NCBI GenBank assembly: GCA_001632425.1
Contig: KV425618.1
Location: 17,151 to 81,150 of the forward strand
DNA: 64,000 nt
Reading direction: 5' to 3'
Source of the DNA: Neolentinus lepideus HHB14362 ss-1
Lineage: Eukaryota > Basidiomycota > Agaricomycetes > Gloeophyllales > Gloeophyllaceae
In this document: positions 22,153 through 35,400 of the stretch, one piece after another
Layout of the letters: each line of letters begins with the position of its first letter
Position numbering within the stretch: position 1 is the stretch's first letter
Program-made: the position numbers and the translations under genes
The notes under the pieces: model-generated
Database searches by the model: none
Seen by the model: the letters and a program-made list of their open reading frames with translations, nothing else
What the model was told of the DNA's origin: nothing

Positions 22153-23387
22153 TTATCTCTGTGCTACCTCTTCCTCCACAGATCTCCTTCCCGCCCTCGG
22201 ATTATCCTTGCCAACCTGTCGACTCCCCACAGCCCTCGCCAGCGCACCTGCCAACTCCTCGTTATACCCTACGCACTCCAACCGTATCTTCACCGCGCGC
22301 AGCATGCCCTTGCCATACATCCGCGCAACGCTCCTCACCATCTCCTCATCCGTCTCGCGGTATATCGCAGTTCTCACCTATCTCGCCATCTTCAGCAACC
22401 TGTCTTTGAATAACTTATATGGAGACACTGCGCACCTCCTCAGCCATGCTGACAAAAGCCCGCGGATCAACCATCCTCGCGTCCCCGACTGCCGCGTACG
22501 TCCCGAGATAGTACCACCTCCCGTTTCTCTCCGTTATCACCTCGCGTTTTTCCGTCGTATCTGCGATCTTCGTCCACCCGGCGCTGGGACGCCACCGCCC
22601 CCTTCGTCGCTGCTGCGTGGGGAGGAAGAGCTCGGCGGAGGCGAGGGAAGCGGTGGGGAGGGTGAGGTTCGTTGAGGTTATGAGGACGCGTGGGGGGGAT
22701 CGCTGCTGTGGGTCCATGCGTTCAGTGGGTGATCGTAACTGTGCATGGGTCACAACTGAGGTTATTACCGGTTGACATGGATCTAAGGACAGCTCACCAT
22801 TCGTAGTCTTCGTAGATACTTCCACGGTGACTCGTCCTGGCAGAACGCTGGAATTTGGATCCCCGTCACCGCACGCTTCTCGTTGAGACGGTATTCACTC
22901 GGCTCTCGTGGAATCGAGTAGAAGCTAAAGGCGCTCTGTCGCGAGGAGGGCGTCTCAGCTCGGTCGCTCTTCGTGTCAATATTAATGTTGTTCTCGTGAG
23001 TCGCGTCGCTGTCATTCTCGCAAACCGTGTCTTCGTCGCTGTCAAAGTCGCCTTCTTGGTCACGGGGGCCCCGAACCTCGTAGATCGGAGTCCGCAGCTC
23101 CAGGTGCTTGCTCGCCAACGCAGGTAAGGAAACACGAATTAATAAAATCGGCAACGACACACCTTCGAATTCGCTGGGCTCAGCTGTCCGAATAGCCAGT
23201 CTACCTCCGGCTGTAGGTGCGTGTTCACTGCCTAAGATCACACCCTTTTGATACAATACACAGTGCGCTATCCATAATCCACGCTCACCTTGACGGAATC
23301 CACTCCCACCGTCGCCTCCCTCACCGACTCTGCATCTCGGTTGTATAGTGACTTGGGGAGCGGACGGGGAGGAGGGTTGAACAGCAT
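22153..23387 (-). CDS. Uncharacterised four-exon protein
   Basis: Exons 23289-23387, 22798-23244, 22436-22738 and 22153-22377 join in phase 0 throughout and encode 357 residues. I do not recognise the family with certainty. The segment NGRWYYLGTYAAV followed by a KIRLECVGYNEEL-type motif near the C-terminus resembles a domain of unknown function found widely in Agaricomycetes (possibly DUF6697). The middle is acidic and low in complexity (DFDSDEDT, then NNINIDTKSD). No signal peptide or membrane segment is visible. The introns between exons 1-2, 2-3 and 3-4 have GTGAGC, GTGAGC and GTGCGC donors. The C-terminal exon is the least certain. Confidence 0.55.
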
Positions 23388-25508
23388 CGTAATCAGGAAA
23401 TCACAGACCATTACTTATTTTATAAGACATTGGTACGTGTTGCTGCATGACCCTGCCACGCTCCTGGCACGAGGCGCGTACTATAAATTGATGGGAGAGG
23501 AGGTGACTAGCATATAATAGGTGTCGTAAGAGAAGAGCACGTTCATCAATCCGGAGCTTGTCAGTATTGTACGTTGGCAGCATCTATACAATTCGATCGG
23601 CAGATGGTCGCGAGAACCTGCATGTCGATCTGAATACAACGGTAGGTACAAGCGCTATCGGCGTAAGTCACTCATGGGGCCTCGACCTTGGGGTTTAATC
23701 GAGCAGGAGGTTACCTTATGGACCACAAAGAACTCGGTCGATCACGTAAAATAAAGAGTAGCGGGGCAAACGCAGATCACTCACCTCTCAGTAAACACGA
23801 TTATATGGTTAGGGGGAAGTAAACGGCTCGCCGCACAAAAAGTAATCTGGCCGGAAGATCGCAGTGTAAGCATAAGCAATCTCCTACCGACCAGGCGAAT
23901 GGACATACGCGTCCACTTGCACTTGGATCCTCGTAACTGCCCGGGTAGAATTGGCCTATCTCCGTAGGACAAACTGCCACGTTAATGAAAGAGCTCACCT
24001 GACATTGAAGGCTCTTAACTATGACTCTTTGGGGGATCAAGCTTCAAGCTTAAGTGCAGCTTCTCCGATCGAGGTCATCAGGGGCTCTTCTAACGTTGCT
24101 CGAACAGTCCAGTTCCTTTCGTCTCTTGTCTCTTCTTTAAATAGAACGAATGCGCAGAGATATGTCGGGACATCTGATAGCAGCAGACGCTAAATCACCG
24201 CGTTGTTGATGGGAGGGTGCACCGAAGCTGAATACGATATACCATCAATGTTCCATTCAAAGGATTGCGCGCTCGTCGGATAGGACTCAGCGTGCGCTCG
24301 ATAGTCAGCGCCTAAGATTTTCGACCGTTTCAGTCTCTTCTCCTAGAGCTGTTAATGACACGCGTACCAGTTCGCATTCGTCTTTTGTCCTGCGCTCCGC
24401 TCATTGGGTCTAGCTGAATGCCCAATTGATCTCTCCGTACGTAGGATGTAGACTGCTTCGGGCTGCACCTACGAGTCCGGGAGCTCGTACTGTGTCATAC
24501 ACTCGCGCCAGACAACAAACTCCTTCTGCACAATGACAATAGAGAGAGTAACGAGACGGACTACTGACATCTGTGTTCTTGATCATACGGACGTTTCCGT
24601 TTCGTGTCGCTCGCAAAAGCTACGAGACACCGGGATTGTTTCTTAGGGGAGTTGAAGACCAGAGGGTTATCAGGAGCACGGCGCGTGTTGTTATGAGCTT
24701 GCGCTCCAACGAGCCAGGACTTATGATCTCCCGATGGGTACATATACATACGTTCTCTACGCCGAAGATCCCAAGGCCGTCTGGATTATTCTCGGGCTAC
24801 GAGCAGATGATCAGTGCCGATAAGCCAAAGGGTTCATGCCAGCCCAAGCGTAGTGCTGACGCCTTCCCTGAAAGCCTGGACACCCCGTCTGTCGGTGAAG
24901 GAAAGCCGAACCAGCCTGTGCGCGCGGAGAACAGAACATTGAGGTCGAGTGGAGACTCAGCTAACGAAGGTTCCTGTTACTTATGCTCCTACCTAGCCTC
25001 CCCGATACACTACTCGACCGTGAATTTGAATCGACCTCTACCTTGCGACTTGGCTGAAAGGGGATACGGCGGGGATGCATTCGCCTTTCGGTGAGCCGCC
25101 CAACGGACTTGGAGAAGTGAAGCTACGTAGACAGTTTGTGCTGTCCTGAAGTTTGGGAGCCATCGCATTACCTTGCATCCTGATTAGAAACTGCTGTGCG
25201 CGTTTTAGCCCAACACGGAGTGCGACCTAGCTATTCAGCATCAATATCATCAGCTTTGAGAGACTCAAAATATCTCGCTTGAATTATAAATCACCTTGTG
25301 TAGAACTACTCGATAGGTGTTCTTACAGATACCAACAGTTCCGCTGCATGATAGGATTCTGACGCATGTCTTCGACTGGTTCAGTTATGTGAGACTGATT
25401 GAGAATACGAAGATAGCGCATGAAGCAAGTGCCACCACCAAATAGAACCAAATAACGCGAGCTTTTTCCCCTCCTAGTCGCCCCTATTGATTCAACCTTA
25501 TACCGAGA
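23388..25508. other. 2.1 kb stretch without a recognised gene
   Basis: The longest open frame (24573-25094, 173 codons) has no motif, no typical codon pattern and overlapping frames on the other strand. Many short frames appear on both strands. It could be a decayed gene or an RNA gene; I cannot support either. Confidence 0.4.
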
Positions 25509-27465
25509 ATGAACAAGACTGTTGGAATACTAGGTGGGAGTGGGTTTTTCTGACTGAAGCTACTCGTTGATCGCCTCTCTCACCTTTTTTACCCCAGGTT
25601 CTGTTATTCGGACTGGCCAATGAAAATGACTTTACTATTTACTCAGGCGGTGGCCAGCTAGGCCGTATGCTAGCCGCATCAGCTTCCGTATCTAACATCA
25701 ACGTCGTGATCCTCGATGTTGGCGAGCACGCACCCGCCAAGCAGGTCATCTCGCCGCGCTCAGCGAGTCTCGCACATATAGACGGTTCCTTCGCGGATCC
25801 AGAAAAGATCAGAGAGCTAGCCGAGCGGGTGGACGTTCTCACCGTGGAGATCGAGCACGTTAACGCAGATGTGCTGGAGGAAGTGCAGCGATCGCGCTCG
25901 GTGCAGGTACACCCTGCCCCCTCGACGATCAGGATTATTCAAGATAAGTTCCTGCAAAAAGAGCACCTGCTGTCGAGAGGCTGCTCGGTTTCGGAGTTTA
26001 TGAGCGTCGAGTCTACTGTGGAATCCGTTCAGGAGGCGGCGCAGGAGCTGGGTCTACCTCTTATGCTGAAGAGCCGCACCCTGGCGTATGACGGTCGAGG
26101 CAACTTTGTCATAAGCCGTATCTCTCAGGCACAAGCTGCCCTGGAATTTCTGGGAAACCGCCCGCTGTACGCGGAGAAATGGGTCCCGTTCGCGGAGGAG
26201 ATCGCCGTCATGGTCGTCCGTAATACATCGGGCGAAGTGTGCTCGTATCCTGCCGTTCAGACTGTACACAAGGAGAGCATCATGCATCTCGTCTTTGTCC
26301 CTCTACGGAACCGTGATCCTGCTGTCCCCGCTCGCGCACAGGTGATTGCGGAAGCCGCGATTGCGACTTTTGAGGGCGCTGGGGTATTCGGTGTTGAGAT
26401 GTTCCTGATGCAAGATGGTATGTGTTGAGGATGTCAGATTGGATGCACCCCCGTGCTAAGCTAATTTATGCTCCACAGGCACGATATATATCAACGAAAT
26501 TGCTCCTAGGCCTCACAATTCCGGGCATTATACGATTGAGGCGTGCGAGACATCTCAATACGAGAACCACCTGCGTGCTATCCTTTCGCTTCCGCTAGGA
26601 TCTACGGCGCTGAAGGTTCCTTCATCAGCCATGTTGAACTTGATTGGCCTCTCCTCAAACATGTCTGACCTCACTCCCGTGATCGAAGCTGCTAATCTGA
26701 CCCCTGGGGCAACGGTGCACCTCTACGGCAAATCAGAGTGCCGCAAAGGGCGAAAGATGGGCCACATCACGCTCGTCGCCGACTCCGACGCCCAGCTCTC
26801 GGACCGCCTACGGCCACTGCTGCACGCCCTCTCATCGCCCCCGGAGGAGATCACCAAGTACGCACCCACATCCATTCCCAGCCACTCGCACGCGTCTCCG
26901 CTCGTGGGCGTGATAATGGGCTCGGACTCTGATCTGCCCGTGATGCTGCCCGCCGCCAGGATCCTGGACCGCTTCGAGATCCCGTACGAGCTCACGATCG
27001 TCTCCGCGCACAGGACGCCCAGCAGGCTGGTCGAGTACTCGCGCAGCGCGGCCTCGCGCGGGCTCCGAGTTGTCATCGCTGGCGCTGGAGGGGCAGCGCA
27101 TTTGCCTGGCATGGTCGCTGCGATGACGGCATTGCCTGTGATCGGCGTGCCTGTCAAGGGCAGCTCCCTTGATGGTGTTGACGCGCTGCATAGCATTGTG
27201 CAGATGCCGGTGAGTGAGACGCTTGTCGGGTTTTGTCACCACCGACGCTTATCATTTCTTTTTCCAGCGAGGTATACCCGTCGCGACGGTGGCCATCAAT
27301 AATGGCACGAATGCTGGACTATTGGCTGTCCGCATGCTAGGAACGGGTATGCCGCACCTCGTTGCGGCGATTGAGGGCTACTTGAAGAGTCTCGAGACAG
27401 AAGTCATGGGGAAGGTGGAGAAATTGGAAGAAATCGGTTGGGAGAAGTATGAAGTGAAATGTTAG
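25509..27465 (+). CDS. ADE2: Phosphoribosylaminoimidazole carboxylase (bifunctional ADE2)
   Basis: This enzyme converts AIR to CAIR in de novo purine synthesis in the cytosol. Four exons (25509-25533, 25647-26417, 26479-27209, 27268-27465) give 574 residues. The N-terminal PurK-like ATP-grasp part starts [11 protein letters not shown] and has [42 protein letters not shown] and the metal-binding [18 protein letters not shown]. The C-terminal PurE part starts [14 protein letters not shown] and has [12 protein letters not shown] and [14 protein letters not shown], with [20 protein letters not shown] in exon 4. Length and order match fungal ADE2. Exon 1 encodes only eight residues plus one base, so the start could easily be missed. 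Confidence 0.95.
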
Positions 27466-27959
27466 GCTAGCACTGGTTGGTTTACTGCAATTTAGATCTC
27501 GCCCGCGATTGTCGGTGTTCATATAGCTTCGAGAATGTAGCAATAACGCCTGTTGTATCGAATAGATTCGTGAGATCTTCTCAGCCAGCATAGATAGATT
27601 GAAATTGCCCCGAGATCTTCCGCTGCATATATATAAATACAGTTTAACACAGCGGCAGCACAGGACCGGACGGAGCGCACGCGGGCGCCTAACTCTGAGT
27701 ACACACAGTAACGTTATAATTCACGAATTTGACCTCATGATGAAGCCCCGGGATAATTTCATCGAGAACGAGTCTAAGCCATGGGTGGCATAGCTGGATT
27801 CAGGAAATGGTTCCTGTTCCATTGCAGTGTTGACGGCACCTCGGATGATGCTGTGGCATTCAGTTTCGCTGAATCACTGCGACCGCTTTGCAGTGTCCCG
27901 AAGTTCTATGAAAGACGGCTTCTGCTGGAGTATGACAGCCATCACCTCAGTTGCCCCTC
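27466..27959. other. Intergenic ADE2 to hydrolase
   Basis: This holds the ADE2 3' flank and the hydrolase 5' flank. The two frames at 27781-28048 overlap the hydrolase start in other frames and are not credited. Confidence 0.4.
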
Positions 27960-29292
27960 ATGCTGCAGGAAGAGGTAGTCTATACTCCTGTATCACCCTC
28001 GTATCGCTTCAAGTTGGCAGCGAAACGATACTGGCTGCGGGAGGCTGAGGCGTATACTCGAGATCCCGAAGCTTTGACTCTCATCTTGCTTCATTCGACG
28101 AGCTTTCACAAAGAGACTTGGGAGCCCACGCTAGAAAAGCTGTTCAGCCTCCTAGTGGCGCAGAAGAGGGTCAAGGTCCGCGAAGCATGGACGATTGACT
28201 GCCCGAATCACGGAGTGGCCGCTGCACTGAACCAAAAGCTCTTCCAAGAACCAGAAAACAGGAGCAAATGTGATATCTTTATGGCTGCTCTGTTGACGTT
28301 GGCTAATGTTCTGCAGTCTCTTGTGAAAAGTATGCGCAAGCTGCTTACGAATTTCTGACCGCTGGCCCGGTCGACTTTCGATCACGAAACCTGGTCGGCA
28401 TCGGCCATTCATTGGGAGGTGTGGCAATGTCAGCGTGCCTCTTGTCTATTGAAGATGGGGTGCTGACATAACATTAGGTCCTTTCTCCAGTGCATGGTAA
28501 AACCGGCCTTCGACTTTCGCTCGGTAATACTCATCGAGCCGATGCTGAGTCCGGACGGGAAACAGCACCTGGCTGAGCTCCGGGAGCGACTAGTACGTGG
28601 CGCGCGAACGCGGAGAGCCTTCTGGCAGACCAAAGAACAGGCACTCGCGTATTATCAGCGAGCTATGAAACGTAAAGACCGCGGGGCCTGGCACCCGAAT
28701 GTAGTGAAGCTGTTCGTGGCAAGTCAACCCGATGCCACTGAATACGGCTAACACCTGACAATGTTTTGGTACAGAAGTACGGTCTACGGCCCTGCGAAGG
28801 TGGCTACACTCTCGCGTGCACCCGCGAGGAAGAAGTGGTACGGTCGTTTTGCCTTTTATTTGTCTTCCCTCTCAAACAGATTTTTGCAGGGTATGTACGA
28901 AGACAACGAAGGATCTACTAAACCTGTCAAATATTTGGATAAGGCATGCAAGCAACTGCCCATCCATCTCATACTTGGTGGAATTAATGACTTTATGTGA
29001 GCTGCGTCTCATTGCCTACTAACGGCATTCTTATCTTGCCACAGCCCAAGACCCGTCCAGGATGCCTTGACACGTCCCTCGTCCGAACGCACATTTGCTT
29101 CCCAGCGCATCATACCCGACGTCGGACATCTCGTACGTCCGCGTCACTGCCCATGCATGACTCACGCATTTCACATCCTCACGCCATGACGACTAGATCC
29201 CGCAGGAAGCCCCAGAAGAACTAGCCAGACACATATTCGAAACGCTTATCACCTATCCACCCGAACCACAGCGCACTAATTCGAGGCTTTGA
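27960..29292 (+). CDS. Alpha/beta hydrolase-fold protein
   Basis: Seven exons fit one frame and give 343 residues: 27960-28269, 28317-28428, 28478-28718, 28775-28842, 28880-28996, 29045-29132 and 29197-29292. The fold is shown by TLILLHSTSFHKETWEP (oxyanion strand region), the nucleophile elbow GIGHSLGG (Ser within GHSLG), VILIEPML after it, and late PDVGHLIPQEAPEELA, which supplies the catalytic His. LPIHLILGGINDFIP is the strand that usually precedes the acid. Substrate and location are unknown. Intron 3 has a GC donor (GCAAGT). Intron 4 has a weak GTCGTT donor and is the least certain junction. The stop is 108 bp from the URB1 stop on the opposite strand. Confidence 0.82.
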
Positions 29293-29400
29293 ATATCACC
29301 GTCTCTTGTTTGTATTCATCCAGACCTGGTCGTTGTACGATTACCATGTATTATACTTTTGTACTATAGTTCGAGATGAACAAAGCACCGTCAGAGTGTG

Positions 29401-32400
29401 TCACGAACCCATGTTGCTGACCGCCTGCCTCCGCGCCCACTCCCCCACCGGACTGACCTCGGGGCCTACCAGTGCTCTCCAAATCAGTAGCCGACTTGTC
29501 AATCCGTCCCAACTACATGACTTCTCATCCAAGGTCATTGATACACGCCACAGCGACTCTACTGACTGTCCCCATACAAGGACAGGATCACGCTCAGGGA
29601 CGGCGTGTAGAGTCTGCGATCGATGTGGAGGCGACGGGACTGGTTGCGCCGACACAGGGTATTTCCATGACTGGTTTATCTCGCTTTGGATGTTCGCCTC
29701 GAAATGCAGCAGCCATTTGAATGTCTTGTCGAGGAGAGAGGGAAGTCCGGCCACGATGACCCCGACCAGTGAAAGACTGACTCTGACGATGGCGGGTACG
29801 AAGAACACGAGAACGTTTGCCGAGAACGCTACGCAGCCGCGATCAGATCAAGCCGAAATTTTTCCAGCCGCTGTGTCAGTGACGTACTTGTCTGATCCAA
29901 GATAGAGCTCAGGCATCTACATAGTGCCGACCGCCATGCACCCTTGGTTGACAACTCAGTTTTGCTGTGATCAGCCCGGCAAACAATGTTCTCAAGTATC
30001 TTGACGAATGCTACAGCCTCTTCTTCTCTCGTGTCTTGTGATATCTGCATGCTTATCCAAGGGAGAATCGCTGACTTGGTAACCAATGTAGTGGCAGCCT
30101 CTGGAATACAAGTGGCGTTGGCAAGGACCTACGTAAATCGCCCTGAGCACCATTCGACCGATTCATGTAAGTAGACTAAACTCACCTCAAGTATACTGTT
30201 TCTGAGGGCACGGTCCTTATTCGAACTTTGGAACAGACTGGCTAGTAGATCCCAGGTATGCCTCCGTCTGAACACCCTCCAGTCCTGGCTATTATGCAGG
30301 CCATCGGCCAGAAACTTGACGATCCACAATCGTTCCTTCTTCCATTCATCAGAGCTGCTGTATAGCATGCCATACAACATCGGCACATCGCTGACATCAA
30401 GTGTAGGTCGCTGAAGGAGGAATCGAGCCGTATGGGGGTAGATGAAGTTGGACGGGTAGAACACAGCTCGAAGGGCGTGTGCAAGGATGAGTGTCGTATA
30501 AGACGGAAGGCGAACCACCTCTCCATCTGCGCAGACGAGCTTGACTCCCCGAATCAAATTCAGCAGATAGACAACATGCGGCTTCTCTTGCAAATCAGCC
30601 GACTACAATAATGCCGGCAACGTCAGATCAAGCGATAGCCGAAGGACGACAGAGATATCTCACCTGCAGGCATTTGTAGAGTGCAACGATCTGACCTAGT
30701 GATATGCGCCGCAACATTGCATCACTGGAAGACAATCCACGAATGATGAGAGAAACCACGTTAGTGCGGAACAACTGAACCCAGGCCAAAGCGCCGTTTG
30801 GCAGAGTATCAAGCAATACTTGTGAAAACAATAAAGTAATATATAGCGGGTCATATAGTTCTGCCCCTGCATGAAGGTTCACATATCCGCGTACATTCAC
30901 GTCTCTTCGCACGGGGAAAGTAAGACATGTTCGGAAGACACGGTTAGCGTCAAGATTTGATATAGCCGCTAGTCCGTTCATGGACACTGTGTCACGGGCA
31001 GAGCACCATCGAGACAGGAGACTACCAAGAGACATTTGCCGGGTTTCTTCAAATAGGCGGAAGATACCAAATAACCTCTGGTCCGGAAGGGAAAGACTAC
31101 CATGATAGACCCGCGCAAGGGGTTCAACATGGCTAGGTTGGCATGTGTTCGCTGGGTGCAAGTGGAATAATGCAGCCACTAAGTTGATTATGGCTTCTCG
31201 GCGTGAGAGCTGTTCTGACTCCGACATCAAGGAGCAAAGCCGGAAGAAATCAGGATGTTGGAGGATGCTCTGGAGATAACGATTGACAGCTACAGGCTAA
31301 AAATATGTCAGCTAATATCCCCCTGCGCAGAAACATGTGCGTACCTTGAAATTTACTTTCGCAACAATGTCGTGCAGGAAACTCAATATATTAGGACTAC
31401 TGAGTCGATGCTTGATAGCCGCGGTGATCAGGGGATCTGCAAGGTGAGGCCTGATATGCGAGGCGTCTCTCATCAACATAGCTATTGGAAAGATATCGTC
31501 ACAGCTTTGTACGGCGCTGTTGATCATGAATTACTCACATAGTCTCCGAAATACCGCATCAATACGATCAGAGCACTTCTCATCGCTGGAAACGAATTCG
31601 ACAGCCCAGCGCATAGCCTGATCGATGACTAACTCAACAACCTCAGGCGATAAGTCAGCCGTAAATGCGGTCCCGAAGATAAGTAGGTAGTCTGGAATAG
31701 ACTCGTCAGGCAAGGATGCCACGTCCTTTCGCAACACTTCTAGCAAGGCAGAGCGATGTTGAGGCAATGTGTGAAGCAGGTTGAAAACAATTCGACCATG
31801 AACCACGGTGGGCTTGTCCGCTCGTGCGTGGTGCAACAGCTTCCGCAGCGTAGTCGACCAAGAAGAGTCGTCGGCCTCAGGTAGGTGTTCGCCGTGGCAG
31901 CTCATCGAATCTTGGAAAGCGTAGAGTAAACTCAAGTCTTCCAAAGAGAAAGCTTCCTCGGATAACCTCTCAGAAATGACTGCCGTGAACTCCACCCGTG
32001 AAGCCGTCGACTGGTACAGGAGGTTCTGCATAGCTGGGCCCTCCTGGTGAGACCATGCCGACTGACCAAGGAACGGTACAATTGATATAGTTTCTGCTAA
32101 CTTGTCCATCCGATGACAAAACCGAGCATCCGTCATGGCAGGCGAGAAGGTCCAGTCTTGGAACTGATCATGTCCGAAGGCAGACATCCATCCACTGTGT
32201 CCCAGGGGAAGCGAAGCTTCAGTCACTGCTGAGATAACTCCGTCTAAAGCAGGGCTGCTGGTGCCAGAATAGCGTAGGGACAGGATGTGGGGCAACCGTT
32301 CTCGCAGAGACAGAGCTACATCTGACGAGGATAATCGGCTTCCAAGCACAGCCAGGACTTTCAGTAAGAAGCTAGACTGAGCAGACGAAAGCACGGTCTC

Positions 32401-35400
32401 GTTCATTATTCCCGCGTCATCCAATAGTACCAAGAGAGATCCACTCCTCATATACGGGATCCACGGAGAAGCGAAGGCAGCCTAGAGCACTGTCAGAACG
32501 TATCTATGCATGGAAGTGGAGGGCATACTTGATCAGGGCTTGAACTGCCATGAAGTTCATGATACCAGTATTCAGCCATATCAGCAGCAAGCTCGCTATC
32601 GACAGCATCGCTGGGGTTCATTAACATGTCGAGCAGTTGACTCAGTGCTAGAGTAGAAGTTAGCAATAGTATTGTTACAGTATGAAAGACTGACAATTAT
32701 GCGCTTCTGGGGTCAATGATGATGTCTGGCAAAGCATCCGGAAAGTATCCGAGAGCTGGAATGCGTATCGCTTGAAGGCTAAGAAGTCGTCTCTAGAGCA
32801 TAGTTGGCGCGCCTTTGCGACGACTTGCACGGCAATGTCGAGACACGCGCGTGTTACACTCCCATTGCTGACTGCTGAACGTACGCGTTGCAATAAAGGA
32901 CACATAGCCCTCTTGAAACTGAGTAATGTATCGGGGCGAACGGCATCGATTAGCACTGTCTTGACCTCGGAACCGACTATCTGCCTATCCGCGAAGTGAA
33001 CCAAGGCCCATTCAAAAGTGAACCTGGGAGCCCCGTCAGCCAATACATGCGGGAGTTAACAAGACCTCTTACTCGGAGATAACATCTGGTACCCATGGCT
33101 GCAGTGATGACTCATTCCATAGAACGCCCTGGTGCGGATGAAAGAATTGACATAGATCGCGTAAGGCCGCAGGATACAAACGCTTCAATCCCAATATGAG
33201 CATAGTAGCATCGCCAGGAAGCACCGGCTCCTCAAGTACACGTAGCCAGTCCACTAACTCATAGGCCGTTCCTTGCCGTGACGTCTCCAAAGACGCTATA
33301 AAGTGAGGGAACAGCTAAATGTCGGTACACCGAGCGTTGTGACTGATCTTCACTCACGAATAGGCAAGGTTTCCACCTGCTCTAGGAACTCTCGGACGGC
33401 CGGATCACTATCCACGAGTTGATGGGTATCGATCGAAATATTCCCCTTCAATCGCCGGAGCGATGTAAGCAGTATGGATGCCTCACGACGGACAGCCTTG
33501 ACCATAACCGGATAATTGCCATCCAATCGGTCCACCGCCAGCACTGCATCAACCCGTTGAGCCACCGGAAGTAAAAGTTCTGAGTCTTCCAGCGTCGTCG
33601 CCACGTTGAAACAGAGTCTGCGAATGAACGTAGCGATAGCCAGAATATCAGAAGCAGATAGTAGGCCCGCGTCCATCTTCGCAGCCAACTGCTCAAGCAC
33701 TGTCGCCATCAGAAGACTAATAACCTGAGAGTGACCGCTAGCTTCATTGCTTGAAGTGGCAAGGAGCTGATCCATTTCTTCCAAGTATTTATACGGTACC
33801 TTCATACAGCGCTGTACGCAATCATCAAGGAAGACTATGACGCTCTCGCCTTCGTCGGTTAACGATGCACCATCCGGTGCTTCCGTTCCTGACTTGCGTC
33901 GAGTAGTGGGGAGTGACGCCAGCCATAGGTAAAACTCATCGGGGTTGTCTTGGAACATGATACTTTGCGACAAGATGTTGCGCAACAAGCTTTCGATCAT
34001 TCTGTGGACAGGCGCCACGTCACTTTTCACGTATGTCTTGAGCAACGCGTACAGGTAGCTGTGAGACGAATCTGTCAAAGGGCATCACTACAACTTCCTT
34101 GTGGAATATTCATAAAGACCCTTACCTAATTTGTTTGTCCAGGAGAACTGGTCAGTTTCGTTGAGCAGCCGGAGAATATGCAGCTGCTGCAAGGTGCAGA
34201 GACCTGTGTCATCTGAAGTGCTCGAATCCTGTCCTTCCACAGAAGCAGGCATAAAATGCTGCAATAGCCTCCCAACATCGAACCGTGCTTCCCCAACCAA
34301 GGATGGAAGACATCGATGGTACAACCACAATAGGCGCTGGGCACTTTCCGCAATCAAAGCCACTTTCGCGGGGTCCGGAGGAGCGCTGGCTTTCTGGGCA
34401 GCGTCGCCATGCGCTTTCTGCTGAGAAAAAGCTACCACAACCTGGAAATCCGGCACACGCCGCCGCACCTCACGCTCCACTTCCTTCCGCCTGCGAGCCC
34501 ACTGTCCATCTTCTTCGTTCTCCTGTAGCGCCTCTTCGACCTTGCGGAAGGTCGTCACAACCTCGTCGTACTTTCTCAAGCATTTCACGAGCGCCAACGC
34601 CGCACAGTGCTGCACAAGCGCAGACGGAGATTGGAGCCCTTTCGAAAGATGGGCTTTGATGCCTACCGATGGCAGGATGTTCTCTATGACAGAGTTCAGC
34701 GGCGGTGGGGAAGGGTGATACAGCGTGCTGTTGGGGAGCTGAAAAGAAGATACAGGGACGGAAAGAGAGATCACGGAGCCGAAGAACGCGATGTTGGCTA
34801 TCCACTTCGAAGTGAGGCGCGGCTCAAGGGTCAGAGCTGCTGCGGGCCAGTACACTGCAACAAGCTCAGGGCATACGCCCAGGATCTTGAGCCCAAGCTC
34901 TTGCTGCCGGGGATCTTCGTTCACCTTCAAGACCTTCAGGACGTTGAGTAGGATCTTGTTGTATATCCTGCTCCCCCGTTGATTGCCTATCTTGCCTTCG
35001 CGATCTTCCGGGTCTTCCTCCTCTGTTTCGCGCGGATACCAGCCTCGGTCTTTGAAGCACACTCCGACTCCGGGACGTGAGCATATCGCTAACATGAAAT
35101 GGTGGACCAAGTCAGCCGGGATCTGGTCAGGCTCGGATCCTTCAGATGTACTGCGGTCGTATAGTTTGAGGAACTACAGCCAAATGTTAATGAAACGCGA
35201 AGCAGTGAAGGTTAAGTCACGAACATGCGATAGGGTGATTTCATTAAAGAGCGTGACCTTCAGCGTACGTTTGACTTTGGCGTCAGAGAATATCCCTGAC
35301 CAACACGTCTCGACGACCTTCCGAACCACGCTGTAGGAGTCCTGGATCAGCCCCTTGAAGATGGCTTGGAAGATACTGCGGTGTTGCTCGAGGAACATCG

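Noticed and set aside
23108..23162. An intron after SEFE in the four-exon unknown gene
   Set aside because: The donor would leave the wrong phase for the available acceptors, and the frame is open throughout.
24573..25094. 173-codon plus-strand frame
   Set aside because: No motif, no supporting splice context, and competing frames on the other strand.
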